Program-made: the position numbers and the translations under genes
Notes under the pieces: model-generated
The model's database searches: none
What the model was told of the DNA's origin: nothing
What the model saw: only the letters and a program-made list of their open reading frames with translations
Shown: positions 19,886 through 27,516 of the stretch, piece after piece
Numbering within the stretch: position 1 is the stretch's first letter
Layout of the letters: each line of letters begins with the position of its first letter
Virus record (IMG/VR): IMGVR_UViG_3300033149_004032
Coordinates: 1-37,695 of that record
Length of the DNA: 37,695 nt
Reading direction: 5' to 3' (one strand)
DNA from: a virus

Positions 19886-20593
19886 ATGAAAAAGAGAAAG
19901 AAGAAAGAAAAAGTAGGAAATGATGTTCGACACTGGCTTGCAATTGTTTTGATGCTGTCAATTCCCCCTGCATTTATTGTTGGGAATAAGATAGTGTCGC
20001 AGTTGCAGCCGCAAACGGAAAAGGTGGTAATTCAGAAAATTCTTGAAGCCACTGTTTACATCGAGGCGTGGACCGAGGAAAATGTGAAGCTGTGGAGCGG
20101 CAGTGGTGTAGTTGTGGATGGGAGAGTGCTTACTGCGGCTCACGTGATGCGTGGTGCCCAGAAGTTTATAATCCGAAACATTCACGGCGAGGAATTGGAG
20201 TACTTGGCTACTTATTACGACGATGAAAACGACTTCGGCTACTTTGACTTGAGAGACAAGAATGTGCCGTCCGTAAACATTGTTGATTCAAATTCGCTTC
20301 AATACGGCGATACGGTTTATGTTTGCGGAGCACCACTTGGCGACGAGTTGTTTCCTTGCTTGACTAAAGGTATTGTGTCTGGCCTTGACAGGCACTTGAT
20401 ATTTTTCGGAATTGGGCCACAGATACAGGTTGATGCCCAATCGTGGCCTGGTAACAGCGGAGGCGGAGTATTTGATAAAAACGGTAACGTAATAGGTTTG
20501 TTGATTGGGGGCTATTACGGAGCGGATGGAATTAGTATTGTTGTCCCTTCACGTTTGATTATGGAGAAGTTGTACTATGGCTCGAAAACGTAA
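19886..20593 (+). CDS. Membrane-anchored trypsin-like (HtrA-type) serine protease
   Basis: A 235-residue protein. A basic start (MKKRKKKEK) precedes one hydrophobic span (WLAIVLMLSIPPAFIVG), so the enzyme would lie outside the membrane or be an anchored virion part. The protease domain keeps the triad: His86 in LTAAHVM, Asp116 in DENDFGYFDL, Ser191 in WPGNSGGG. There is no PDZ domain. A head-maturation protease often sits between portal and scaffold, but those are usually of other folds (Clp-like, herpes-type or U9). It could mature the head or act on the host envelope. It overlaps the next gene by 17 bases. Confidence 0.82.
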   Translation: MKKRKKKEKVGNDVRHWLAIVLMLSIPPAFIVGNKIVSQLQPQTEKVVIQKILEATVYIEAWTEENVKLWSGSGVVVDGRVLTAAHVMRGAQKFIIRNIHGEELEYLATYYDDENDFGYFDLRDKNVPSVNIVDSNSLQYGDTVYVCGAPLGDELFPCLTKGIVSGLDRHLIFFGIGPQIQVDAQSWPGNSGGGVFDKNGNVIGLLIGGYYGADGISIVVPSRLIMEKLYYGSKT

Positions 20594-20813
20594 AGCAGAA
20601 TCCCCAAGTTATTACAAGGCGTTGCAAAGGTATCGTCAAGTTGCGAAGAAGACTCCGCCTGGAGAGGGCGGTCGGTTTGCAGCTTTGAAGGCTGCATTGG
20701 CGAAGAAGAAAGGTGTTAAAACCCCAGGGGCTTTGGCTGCGTGGATAGGTCGAAAAAAATACGGGAAGAAGAAATTTCAGCAGATGGCTGCTAAAGGTAG
20801 GAGAAGCAAATAA
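20577..20813 (+). CDS. Small very basic protein, 78 aa
   Basis: A 78-residue protein rich in Lys and Arg: MARKRKAESPSYYKALQRYR, FAALKAALAKKKGVKTPGAL and WIGRKKYGKKKFQQM. GALAAWIGRKKYG resembles a phage protein type with KTPGALAAWIGRKKYGKKKF found near capsid genes. DNA binding in the head is likely from its charge. It overlaps the protease end and abuts the next gene as TAATG. Confidence 0.65.
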   Translation: MARKRKAESPSYYKALQRYRQVAKKTPPGEGGRFAALKAALAKKKGVKTPGALAAWIGRKKYGKKKFQQMAAKGRRSK

Positions 20814-20989
20814 TGCCGGTGCCCCGAACTACAGATGTTGGAGAGTTAATTAGGTTCTTTAAGAAAGAGCATCCCGAGTGGCCTCACGACCAAGTTGTAG
20901 CTGCTGCTTTGAATACGGCCCGCAGGTATGGTGCGAAGATTCCTAAAAAACGTAGAAAGAAACTCTACAAACGTAAGAGGAAACAGTAA
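20813..20989 (+). CDS. Small basic protein, 58 aa
   Basis: A 58-codon frame between two TAATG junctions. It reads MPVPRTTDVGELIRFFKKEH, then a helix HDQVVAAALNTARRYG and a very basic tail KKRRKKLYKRKRKQ. The ATG shares bases with the stop before it, and its stop shares bases with the next ATG, which strongly supports translation. Like the gene before it, it may bind DNA in the head. Confidence 0.65.
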   Translation: MPVPRTTDVGELIRFFKKEHPEWPHDQVVAAALNTARRYGAKIPKKRRKKLYKRKRKQ

Positions 20990-21354
20990 TGGCTACTGGA
21001 ACGATTAAGATTAGTGTTAAGCTGACGGGGCTTGGTGAGGATGTGGCGTTGAACAACAAGTTTGACGTTACGACTGCACCGACCGCAGCGACATACAATT
21101 ATCGCACCCTTGCTACCGCAGATACTGCCGAGGCGTTAGATTTGGGCGATGTCTCGACGGCTCACTTGATATGCCTCAAGGCTATCGGTGGCGACTTGGA
21201 GATAGATACATCCTACGACACTTCGTTCAATGCCGAGTTGATTGTCCACGACGGCGAAGTAGCTGTTTTCAAACCTAACGGAACGGTGTATGTTAAAAAC
21301 CAAGATACTGGTGAAACACCGTCGTATGAGTATTTGGTTTTGGGGGAAACGTAA
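20989..21354 (+). CDS. Probable virion beta-sandwich protein, 121 aa
   Basis: A 121-residue protein rich in Thr, Ala and beta strands (TIKISVKLTGLGEDVALNNK and ELIVHDGEVAVFKPNGTVYV). The start overlaps the previous stop (TAATG), and the end overlaps the next ATG. Composition and position suggest a small structural or decoration protein. No family is recognised. A similar layout is seen in the proteins at 26405 and 26725. Confidence 0.55.
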   Translation: MATGTIKISVKLTGLGEDVALNNKFDVTTAPTAATYNYRTLATADTAEALDLGDVSTAHLICLKAIGGDLEIDTSYDTSFNAELIVHDGEVAVFKPNGTVYVKNQDTGETPSYEYLVLGET

Positions 21355-21713
21355 TGGCTAAACGGAAATCTCTTGGCATAAATTTCGAGTGTCGTTGTTG
21401 TGATTACAAGAAGTTCTATCCGAACGAAGTAGTTGATGATTGCCCAAGGTCGTGTCCAAAGTGTGGTAGTGGCACTTATAGGCTACGCTTCTGCTACGAG
21501 AAGCCGAGAGAGGAACCGCTTATCAACATTGATGCTACGATGCAGCCGAGAGAGCGGTGGAGCGATGCAATGGGCGTACATCCGAACCAGATACCGGAAG
21601 CTATTAAACGGTATCCTGGAAGTGTTTATGATAAAGAGGGCCGGTTGCTGATACGGAATCGTGCTCACAAAAAGTTTGAGATGAAACGGCGAGGTTATAT
21701 AGAATACGATTAA
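21354..21713 (+). CDS. Zinc-ribbon phage protein, 119 aa
   Basis: A 119-residue protein. The N-terminal half holds a ribbon: CRCCDYKKFY and CPRSCPKCGSG. The C-terminal half RERWSDAMGVHPNQIPEA, GSVYDKEGRLLIRN and MKRRGYIEYD matches, from memory, a conserved phage tail of FmdB-like zinc-ribbon proteins found among head genes. Function unknown; RNA or protein binding possible. Confidence 0.7.
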   Translation: MAKRKSLGINFECRCCDYKKFYPNEVVDDCPRSCPKCGSGTYRLRFCYEKPREEPLINIDATMQPRERWSDAMGVHPNQIPEAIKRYPGSVYDKEGRLLIRNRAHKKFEMKRRGYIEYD

Positions 21714-21724
21714 GGAGACAGAAT

Positions 21725-22201
21725 ATGGAAACAATTTGGGAACATAACTTTAGAGATGGCTCAAGGATTACGTTGCTGTACAAAGAGTTTAAGCAGGCGA
21801 AGCGGGAAGTTCCGACATTACAGTTTTTCTTCCGCCACGACGGGCGAAACAAAATCCTGGAAGTCCCGTTCTATGATAGGCATACGGGTCAGGATTTGCT
21901 GCCGTCGTTTGTGGAAGCAGTTAAGCCGCATTTGCCGGAAGAAGAACCTGCTATTACTGTCGAGGATGCCCCTGCGGAACCTGCACAACCTAAAACATCT
22001 TCGGTGCGAAAGCCTAAAAAGAACACGAAAGTTTGCACCGAGTGCCAGCGTGAATTTATTCCGAATTCACCGGCCCAAAAGAAGTGCAATCTTTGTAAGA
22101 TGTCGCCCGAGGAACGGAAGAAACTTGAGGAAAAGTTGGATGCAGAGGCTGATGAGCCAGAAATTATAGTGCCAATGGAAAGGGAGACAGAGAATGAGTG
22201 A
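21725..22201 (+). CDS. Hypothetical protein with zinc-finger, 158 aa
   Basis: A 158-residue protein, ribosome site GGAGACAGAAT. Residues 1-75 look globular (RDGSRITLLYKEF, LQFFFRHDGRNKILEVPFYD). A proline-rich linker leads to a finger CTECQREF and CNLCK, 16 residues apart, then an acidic coiled end. It overlaps the scaffold gene by 8 bases. Function unknown. Confidence 0.6.
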   Translation: METIWEHNFRDGSRITLLYKEFKQAKREVPTLQFFFRHDGRNKILEVPFYDRHTGQDLLPSFVEAVKPHLPEEEPAITVEDAPAEPAQPKTSSVRKPKKNTKVCTECQREFIPNSPAQKKCNLCKMSPEERKKLEEKLDAEADEPEIIVPMERETENE

Positions 22202-23246
22202 AGAAAGAACCGAACAGAACAATATGCAACCAAATCTTGCTGAAAGCGAGGCTGATTTGCCTCAAGGCTTAAGCGAGGAAATGGATAAGATTTTATCTAA
22301 AAGCTATAGCGATTCTGCTGAAATTGAGTTTGATACTGACGAGAACGAGAAAGATACAGGCACTGGGCCTGATGCTGAAACCGAGTCGAAGTCTGATGCC
22401 TCTGATGCGGATGCTGACGAAAGTGAGGAACTGGAGTCAGCGGGCGACGAGGACGTGTACGAGGAAATTGACCCCCGTTTAGTGGCTGCGGCCAAACGGC
22501 TGGGGTGGAGTGATGAAAAGATTGTCCGAGTCGCAGAGGAAGACGAGACCATTTTGCAAGACTTGGCTGACATAATGGATATGGTGTTGGCTTCCTCTGG
22601 TCTAAAAGGCGGCGAAAAAGCCAGCCAAGAGTCCGCAACAGAGGAAGAAGAAACCGACGAGGTTAAAGGCGTCGAGACCCTTCAGTTGAGTGACGAGGAG
22701 TTGCAGAAGCTGAAGGATGAGTACGGTGAGGCTCCAGCAAAGATTATTGCCTCTCTTACCGAAAAGCTGAATAACGCCATACAAGAGCTTAATGATGTTA
22801 AGCGTAATGTACACGGCGTTACGAAAGCCGAGCGGGATAGAGAGATGATAACTCGGCTGGAGATTGCAAACCGTGCGTTCGACGACGCTGCCGAGGTGTT
22901 CCCGATTCTTGGTAAGACCAGCGAGCTTCCTGTTGTCGGCGACAAGTACGATGCGTCTCATCCTGCTATCAAGGCCCGCAACGAAATCTTTAACGTTGCG
23001 ATGGCGTTTGAGCAGATGGGCTATCCGTTTGATAAGGCAATGGATGAAGCTCTGAACTGGTATGCTGGGAAAGAGGGAACCAAGGAAATTCAAGAAAAAG
23101 TTGTTAAAGAGTTGAATGCTCGGAAAAAGCAATTTACGGCTCGTCCGACACGAAAGCATACAGTGCGGAAGTACAACTCTGAAGACGAGCGAATTGCTGC
23201 AACAATGGATGAGATTTATCAACAAATTGGCATTAAGGAAGAATAA
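22194..23246 (+). CDS. Scaffolding protein
   Basis: A 350-residue, highly acidic and mostly disordered or helical protein directly before the coat gene, the usual place for a scaffold. The first 170 residues are Glu/Asp/Ser rich, with one folded stretch (RLVAAAKRLGWSDEKIVRVA). A helical middle (ITRLEIANRAFDDAAEVFP) leads to a basic C-terminal end (KKQFTARPTRKHTVRKYN), the usual coat-binding type. It would guide head assembly and then leave or be cut, maybe by the protease at 19886. Ribosome site GGGAGACAGAGA. Confidence 0.8.
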   Translation: MSEERTEQNNMQPNLAESEADLPQGLSEEMDKILSKSYSDSAEIEFDTDENEKDTGTGPDAETESKSDASDADADESEELESAGDEDVYEEIDPRLVAAAKRLGWSDEKIVRVAEEDETILQDLADIMDMVLASSGLKGGEKASQESATEEEETDEVKGVETLQLSDEELQKLKDEYGEAPAKIIASLTEKLNNAIQELNDVKRNVHGVTKAERDREMITRLEIANRAFDDAAEVFPILGKTSELPVVGDKYDASHPAIKARNEIFNVAMAFEQMGYPFDKAMDEALNWYAGKEGTKEIQEKVVKELNARKKQFTARPTRKHTVRKYNSEDERIAATMDEIYQQIGIKEE

Positions 23247-23257
23247 GGGAGTGAAAG

Positions 23258-24349
23258 ATGGCGACAGGCATAACTATTGAACAGGCAATTGATTTGGGTT
23301 ATGCAACCCTACAATCTTTCAAACAAGATGATTTTGCCATCGTCCTGAAGCATCCTCGTTACGAAGCCATCAACAAATGGTTCCGTGAGGATAAACTTCA
23401 GCTTGATGGTGGCGACCGTGTTACCAGGTACATTCATCTGAATGACACTGGTAATGCACAGCACGTCCGGCTGTATGATACGGATGAACCGAACGTCGTT
23501 AACACCGACCAAGAGATTAAGGTCGAGTGGACGCACGCTGTTACCAGCTTCAGCTATTCTCGGAAAGAGCTTGCAATGAACCTCGGCAACAAGGTTAGAG
23601 TGTACAACTACCTGAAGAGCCGCAGAATGGGTGCGTTCCGTGAATTTGCTGATTTGCTGGAAGAGGCTGCGTGGAGCACTCCAACTGGAGCAAACGATGA
23701 CCTTAATCCTCACGGTATTCCGTGTTGGCTGTCGTACGGTACGAATGGTAGCACCGGCGGCTTCAATGCCTACTCTGCTCACTACAATGATGGTGCCGGT
23801 ACTACGTATGATGCTGGTGGGCTTGCTTGTAGCTCGACTGTGAATCCTCGTTGGGCAAACTACTATGCTGACCACGATGGCAACCTTGATGATACGCTTC
23901 TGCGATTGCTGCGTCGTGCTTTCCGTCAGACTTACTTCCAGGCTCCGCTTGAGCCGGTGAAGATTTTTGAGGATACCGAGTATGGCAACTATCGGCTGTA
24001 CTCCAACGATAATGTCATCGGTGCTCTTGAGGAACTGGCTCTGAAGTCTGACGACAGGGTTGGTCCTGACCTTGGCAAATACGTTGGTCGAGTATTGTTT
24101 AAGGGTATCCCGTTTGTGTACGTGGATATTCTGGACACGGCCAACACCAGCACCTATGGTACTGACCCGATTTTTGGTGTAAACCACGATGTTTTCTATC
24201 CTGTTGTCCTTCGGGGCGAATACTTCAGGATTAACAAGCCGATGAGCAAGGTTGGTCAGCATAACGTTCTGACGGTCTATGTTGACTTGACTTATGCATA
24301 CATCTGCGAGGATAGGCGTCGGGCTGGTTTTCTTGTTAACCAGCAATAA
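23258..24349 (+). CDS. Major capsid protein
   Basis: A 363-residue protein following the scaffold, with ribosome site AAGGGAG. The sequence (FSYSRKELAMNLGNKVRVYN, FREFADLLEEAAWS, a Gly/Thr-rich insert near residues 160-200, then LRLLRRAFRQTYFQAP and GKYVGRVLFKGIPFVYVD) fits the HK97-fold coat proteins of P22-like and other podoviruses. The insert may be a surface domain. Codon use is clean and high. A 359-codon antisense frame is a shadow. Confidence 0.88.
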   Translation: MATGITIEQAIDLGYATLQSFKQDDFAIVLKHPRYEAINKWFREDKLQLDGGDRVTRYIHLNDTGNAQHVRLYDTDEPNVVNTDQEIKVEWTHAVTSFSYSRKELAMNLGNKVRVYNYLKSRRMGAFREFADLLEEAAWSTPTGANDDLNPHGIPCWLSYGTNGSTGGFNAYSAHYNDGAGTTYDAGGLACSSTVNPRWANYYADHDGNLDDTLLRLLRRAFRQTYFQAPLEPVKIFEDTEYGNYRLYSNDNVIGALEELALKSDDRVGPDLGKYVGRVLFKGIPFVYVDILDTANTSTYGTDPIFGVNHDVFYPVVLRGEYFRINKPMSKVGQHNVLTVYVDLTYAYICEDRRRAGFLVNQQ

Positions 24350-24399
24350 TGGATTGTAGTCGTGGCGTGAGAGGCCGGATGGCTTCAAACGCCGGAAAC

Positions 24400-24429
24400 G
24401 GGGTCAGAGGAACACGTAACTCTGGCCCC
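24400..24429 (+). terminator. Hairpin between coat and decoration-like genes
   Basis: GGGGTCAGAG (24400-24409) pairs with CTCTGGCCCC (24420-24429) over 10 bp, with one G-T pair, around a 10-base loop. No T-run follows, so it may be a weak or Rho-dependent terminator, or an mRNA stabiliser for the coat message. The gap from 24350 to 24465 holds no other gene. Confidence 0.5.
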
Positions 24430-24465
24430 TACGATGAACCTTAAAATTTGTGAGGGTAAAGAACG

Positions 24466-25332
24466 ATGAACGTTGCATTTGGTACTAACATTCACGCTAT
24501 CAGAAAGAAAAGAGTCTATTACGAAGGCTCTGACACTCTGTACGAGGGTGTCGCTCTGTGCTACAACCACGATACTACCAACAACATTCTGGGTTGGGAC
24601 CCCGAGAATAAGACCAAGGATAGCACCACGGCGGAAGGTTATCAGAACGAAGGTAAGTTCCTTCGTGTTGAGAAGCCCTCGGCTTCTAATCTGAAATTTT
24701 TCGCCGGTGTGGTTACGCAGAAGGATGCTGGCCGTACTGGTCCCTGCTGGATAGATATTATTGTCCCGAATGGGGCAATTGTTCCGGTAAGAGGAACGGA
24801 GTCCTTTACCATCGGCGACAAGATTTATATTGCTGCCGGTGATTATGAGTTTACCAACGTTCCGCAGGTTGGTGGTTTCTGTGGTTACGCAATGGAGACT
24901 GTTGACCGCAGTTCTACCGAGGGCCTGTTGTTGGCTAAACTGCTACCCACTGCGGCCAATCCACGTGAGGAAATTGCTGTTGTGGACAAGACGGAGAATT
25001 ATACTGTTACGGTCTCCGATAGTGGTAAGATTCTGACCAATACCGGAGCAACCGGTGCTGTTACCTTTACGCTGCCTAAAGCTGCTGATGCTGAAGGTTG
25101 TGTATATACTTTTGTTCTGACGGCTAATCAGAATTTGGCTATTGACCCCGACGGCAATGAGAAGATTATCTTTGGTAACGACACCGATGCTCTGGGGGCT
25201 GGTGAGGCTCTTACTCTTACGCCTGCTGATGCTAACGATGTTGGTATGAATATCACCCTTGTTAGCGATGGTACGCAGTGGATTGTTAAGAGTGCCTATG
25301 CCCAGGCTGCGGATAAGTTTGCGATTCCGTAA
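24466..25332 (+). CDS. Capsid decoration/head-fibre-like protein
   Basis: A 288-residue protein. Residues 1-165 form one part with WIDIIVPNGAIVPVRGTESF and KIYIAAGDYEFTNV, like the capsid stabilising proteins described after the coat gene in other phages. After a linker, VVDKTENYTVTVSDSGKILT, VTFTLPKAADAEGCVYTFVL and MNITLVSDGTQWIVKS form a beta-helix-like repeat found in phage head fibres and tail spikes. Ribosome site GAGGGTAAAGA. Surface role on the head inferred. Confidence 0.65.
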   Translation: MNVAFGTNIHAIRKKRVYYEGSDTLYEGVALCYNHDTTNNILGWDPENKTKDSTTAEGYQNEGKFLRVEKPSASNLKFFAGVVTQKDAGRTGPCWIDIIVPNGAIVPVRGTESFTIGDKIYIAAGDYEFTNVPQVGGFCGYAMETVDRSSTEGLLLAKLLPTAANPREEIAVVDKTENYTVTVSDSGKILTNTGATGAVTFTLPKAADAEGCVYTFVLTANQNLAIDPDGNEKIIFGNDTDALGAGEALTLTPADANDVGMNITLVSDGTQWIVKSAYAQAADKFAIP

Positions 25333-25342
25333 TGATGCTTTT

Positions 25343-25366
25343 GGGGGCAGTTTTTATGCTGCCCCC
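25343..25366 (+). terminator. GC-rich hairpin after the decoration-like gene
   Basis: GGGGGCAG (25343-25350), loop TTTTTATG, CTGCCCCC (25359-25366). An 8-bp perfect stem 10 bases after the stop. The T-run is in the loop and only CTCTTATTT follows, so termination would be partial. Confidence 0.55.
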
Positions 25367-25389
25367 GTAGCTCTTATTTGGAGACAGAT

Positions 25390-25569
25390 ATGAATACTAC
25401 GATGACAATTGAGAATGCGTTAGCTTTGATTAGGCAAGTGTGCAGTGTATATAGGGGGACACTGCAAGACCATACACTGTTGCAACAGGCATTAAGCTGC
25501 ATCGAGGAAAACTTAAAGAAGCCTTCAGGGAAGAAGGCTGGCGAACAAGAGGCAGAGAGCAAGGAATGA
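25390..25569 (+). CDS. Small protein, 59 aa, between two hairpins
   Basis: A 59-residue helical protein from the ATG after GGAGACAGAT. MTIENALALIRQVCSVYRG and LLQQALSCIEENLKK are two amphipathic helices, then a charged tail. It is flanked by strong hairpins on both sides, so its level may be set apart from its neighbours. Function unknown. Confidence 0.6.
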   Translation: MNTTMTIENALALIRQVCSVYRGTLQDHTLLQQALSCIEENLKKPSGKKAGEQEAESKE

Positions 25570-25588
25570 GCATATTCTGTCTCCGTTA

Positions 25589-25621
25589 GTCCGACGGGGG
25601 CGTCCCCCAGCCCCCTCGGAC
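25589..25621 (+). terminator. Very strong hairpin before the connector gene
   Basis: GTCCGA-c-GGGGGC (25589-25601) pairs with GCCCCC-TCGGAC (25610-25621) over 12 bp with one bulged C; loop GTCCCCCA. It ends 17 bases before the next ATG, and no T-run follows. It looks like an attenuator or RNA-processing signal that separates head from tail messages. Confidence 0.55.
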
Positions 25622-25638
25622 GCTTATAGGGAGTAACG

Positions 25639-26391
25639 ATGGCAACGTTGCAACTTACATTTTCGGATGTTTACAAAAAGGTTTCGGAATTCCTTGGTCT
25701 GGGGTCTTCTCCAACCGGCGAGGATTTGACCAAGGTTAAAGATATTGTGTACCGAGGCTATCGCCAATTTCTGTTTCCAATACATCCTGTAACAGGTAGG
25801 GGATACATTTGGAGTTTTCGGCGTAAGGTCGGGACGCTGGTTACAGAAGCTGGCAAGTGGGTGTACGAGTTGCCTGAAGATTTTTCCTACTTTGAGACGA
25901 AGCTCACGCTGATTCAGGATGGCAACTATCCGAATCCCGAATACACATCGGTGAGTCGGATTTATGAAAAGCGTACTGCGGATAACACTACCAGCTATCC
26001 GCAATACTACGGCGTGCGTACCGGCGATTATCACCCACAAACCGGCCAGGTTTATGAGATTGTGTTCTGGCCGACGCCTAACGCTGCTTATAACTACACC
26101 TACAACTACGTGTTTGTCCCTGAAAAACCTGCGAATGACGACGATGTTTTCATTGGTGGGCCTGAAGCCTCGGAGTGTATTTTGGAAATGGCGTTGGCGG
26201 TTGCCGAAGTGCAGGAAGACGACACGGTGGGAATTCATAATCAGCAGGCCCAGGCATTGCTGGCCAAGCTGATTCGCAGCGATGAGAAACTTGCTCCGTC
26301 GTCTGTTGGAATGAACACGGACCCAAGTATTACGGACAGTTGGCCTGGTATTCAAAGGCCGGAATATCGTATTCACGACATTAGTTATTGA
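25639..26391 (+). CDS. Head-tail connector (adaptor) protein
   Basis: A 250-residue protein. The N-terminal helices (TFSDVYKKVSEFLGL, VKDIVYRGYRQFLFP), then WSFRRKVGTLVTEAGKWVYE and YELPEDFSYF, and a C-terminal helix ECILEMALAVAEVQEDD match the type of podoviral adaptor under the portal (T7 gp11 or P22 gp4 equivalents). The pattern EDF...W...LP is common in this group. It would form the ring joining portal and nozzle. Ribosome site GGGAGTAACG. Confidence 0.75.
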   Translation: MATLQLTFSDVYKKVSEFLGLGSSPTGEDLTKVKDIVYRGYRQFLFPIHPVTGRGYIWSFRRKVGTLVTEAGKWVYELPEDFSYFETKLTLIQDGNYPNPEYTSVSRIYEKRTADNTTSYPQYYGVRTGDYHPQTGQVYEIVFWPTPNAAYNYTYNYVFVPEKPANDDDVFIGGPEASECILEMALAVAEVQEDDTVGIHNQQAQALLAKLIRSDEKLAPSSVGMNTDPSITDSWPGIQRPEYRIHDISY

Positions 26392-26404
26392 GAGGGTATG
26401 AAAG

Positions 26405-26713
26405 ATGTCTAAAGGTAACATAGCACACGAATTGCAGTTTGGTTGGGATATCCTTACTGGTTCTGCGACGTGGGACCCAGGTGCAATTGCGGATGGCGAT
26501 GAGGAAGCAAAGGAAATTGAGGTGCCAGGTGCTGCTCTTGGCGATTTCGTTCTTGCTGTTTCGTTCTCCAAGGATGTGCAGGACTTGCAGCTTACGGCTG
26601 ATGTAACAGATGAAGATACTGTTACTGCTGTCCTGTCTAACAGCACTGGTTCGTCGGTAAATCTGGATTCCGGTACGGTAAGAGTAATTGTTCTGAAACG
26701 TAAGATTAGCTAA
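26405..26713 (+). CDS. Small virion protein, 102 aa
   Basis: A 102-residue beta-rich protein (DFVLAVSFSKDVQDLQLTAD, DTVTAVLSNSTGSSVNLDSG, TVRVIVLKR). The end resembles short phage proteins with VTAVLxN-TGxxVDLxSGTL-VRV, often decoration or tail-associated. It sits between connector and nozzle genes. Ribosome site GAGAGGGTATGAAAG. Confidence 0.6.
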   Translation: MSKGNIAHELQFGWDILTGSATWDPGAIADGDEEAKEIEVPGAALGDFVLAVSFSKDVQDLQLTADVTDEDTVTAVLSNSTGSSVNLDSGTVRVIVLKRKIS

Positions 26714-26724
26714 AGAGGTAGGCG

Positions 26725-27048
26725 ATGGCTATTACAGATAACACAAGATTGGATATAGTCCCTATGAATGGCGGTTCGGTGCGGGTTACAATCGCATCGA
26801 ATGTCGGACGAGGTAACGACGGTACAAGTTTGCCTTGCAAAAAAGTATGGCTGATAGCCAACTCTGACGACATCCGTGTTAATTTGTTCAGTGCTTGTAC
26901 TGCAACTACCGGTATCCCTGTCCCTCATTACAATGCAGCCAATAACGGCAATGAGTTACCGTTGGAATTAGAGATTAACGATGTCGCTAATCTCTACTTT
27001 TATGGAGCAACGGACAGCAAGGTGGTCGATATTTTGTATCGTAGATAA
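26725..27048 (+). CDS. Small virion protein, 107 aa
   Basis: A 107-residue beta-rich protein with MAITDNTRLDIVPMNGGS, VRVTIASNVGRGNDGT, CKKVWLIANSDDIRVNL and NLYFYGATDSKVVDILYR. The latter resembles small phage proteins with WLxAxxD-IRVNIG...G...P. Its order resembles the previous gene's. Role in the head-tail join or as a spike base is inferred from place only. Confidence 0.6.
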   Translation: MAITDNTRLDIVPMNGGSVRVTIASNVGRGNDGTSLPCKKVWLIANSDDIRVNLFSACTATTGIPVPHYNAANNGNELPLELEINDVANLYFYGATDSKVVDILYRR

Positions 27049-27057
27049 GGAAAAGTT

Positions 27058-27276
27058 ATGGCACGGAAACGGCTGTTGAAAATTAACTGGCCCAAAATCG
27101 AAAAAGAGTGGCAGACGTATCTGAAGAAGACGAGGGGCTGCTCTCGGATGACGAAGGGCCAGTGGCTTGTGTTTAATTATCCGAAGCTGTTTACGACTAC
27201 CCGAACGGCTGCAACGGAGCGAAGGTTGAGGCAGGCAGGGCTTACCGAGGAAGAAATCAAGAGGGTTAGGGACTAA
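27058..27276 (+). CDS. Small basic protein, 72 aa
   Basis: A 72-residue basic helical protein: MARKRLLKINWPKIEKEWQT, YLKKTRGCSRMTKGQWLVFN and a helix ATERRLRQAGLTEEEIKRVR. Short spacing to its neighbours and a ribosome site (AAGGAAAAGTT). No family recognised. Confidence 0.55.
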   Translation: MARKRLLKINWPKIEKEWQTYLKKTRGCSRMTKGQWLVFNYPKLFTTTRTAATERRLRQAGLTEEEIKRVRD

Positions 27277-27290
27277 TAAAGGAGAGTTAA

Positions 27291-27515
27291 ATGGAATTTA
27301 TACTTCCTGTTAAAGGCTATAGTGAGGCTGCTGCTGTCGATAAAAGTCCGCCCTTGACCAGCGGGGATATGAACAATGTACGCCCAACAGATGTTATGGA
27401 AAGGCGGTTAAGAATAGGTCAACGCCCAGGGCTGGACAAGTGGGGCAATGGAGACCAAATTGGTGCAGCCGAGCAGCCGGTAGTGGCAATGTGTATTGTG
27501 AGTGCAGTGGTGTAA
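27291..27515 (+). CDS. Tail nozzle protein, N-terminal piece
   Basis: A 74-residue frame with ribosome site AAGGAGAG. MEFILPVKGYSEAAAVDKSP, then LTSGDMNNVRPTDVMERRLR and GQRPGLDKWGNGDQIGAAEQ is, from memory, the N-terminus of large phage tail nozzle-like proteins (KG...P..TT...NVRP.d.l..R.RgGqRPGL.K). In relatives the chain goes on for hundreds of residues. Here it stops at TAA 27513-27515, and the continuing part is in another frame, starting at 27517. So this is the first of four pieces. Confidence 0.65.
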   Translation: MEFILPVKGYSEAAAVDKSPPLTSGDMNNVRPTDVMERRLRIGQRPGLDKWGNGDQIGAAEQPVVAMCIVSAVV

Positions 27516-27516
27516 A

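Noticed and set aside
23309-24388. A 359-codon minus-strand frame opposite the coat gene, and similar antisense frames at 18930-19973 and 25624-26646
   Set aside because: They mirror well supported genes on the other strand, lack ribosome sites and have no recognisable domains.
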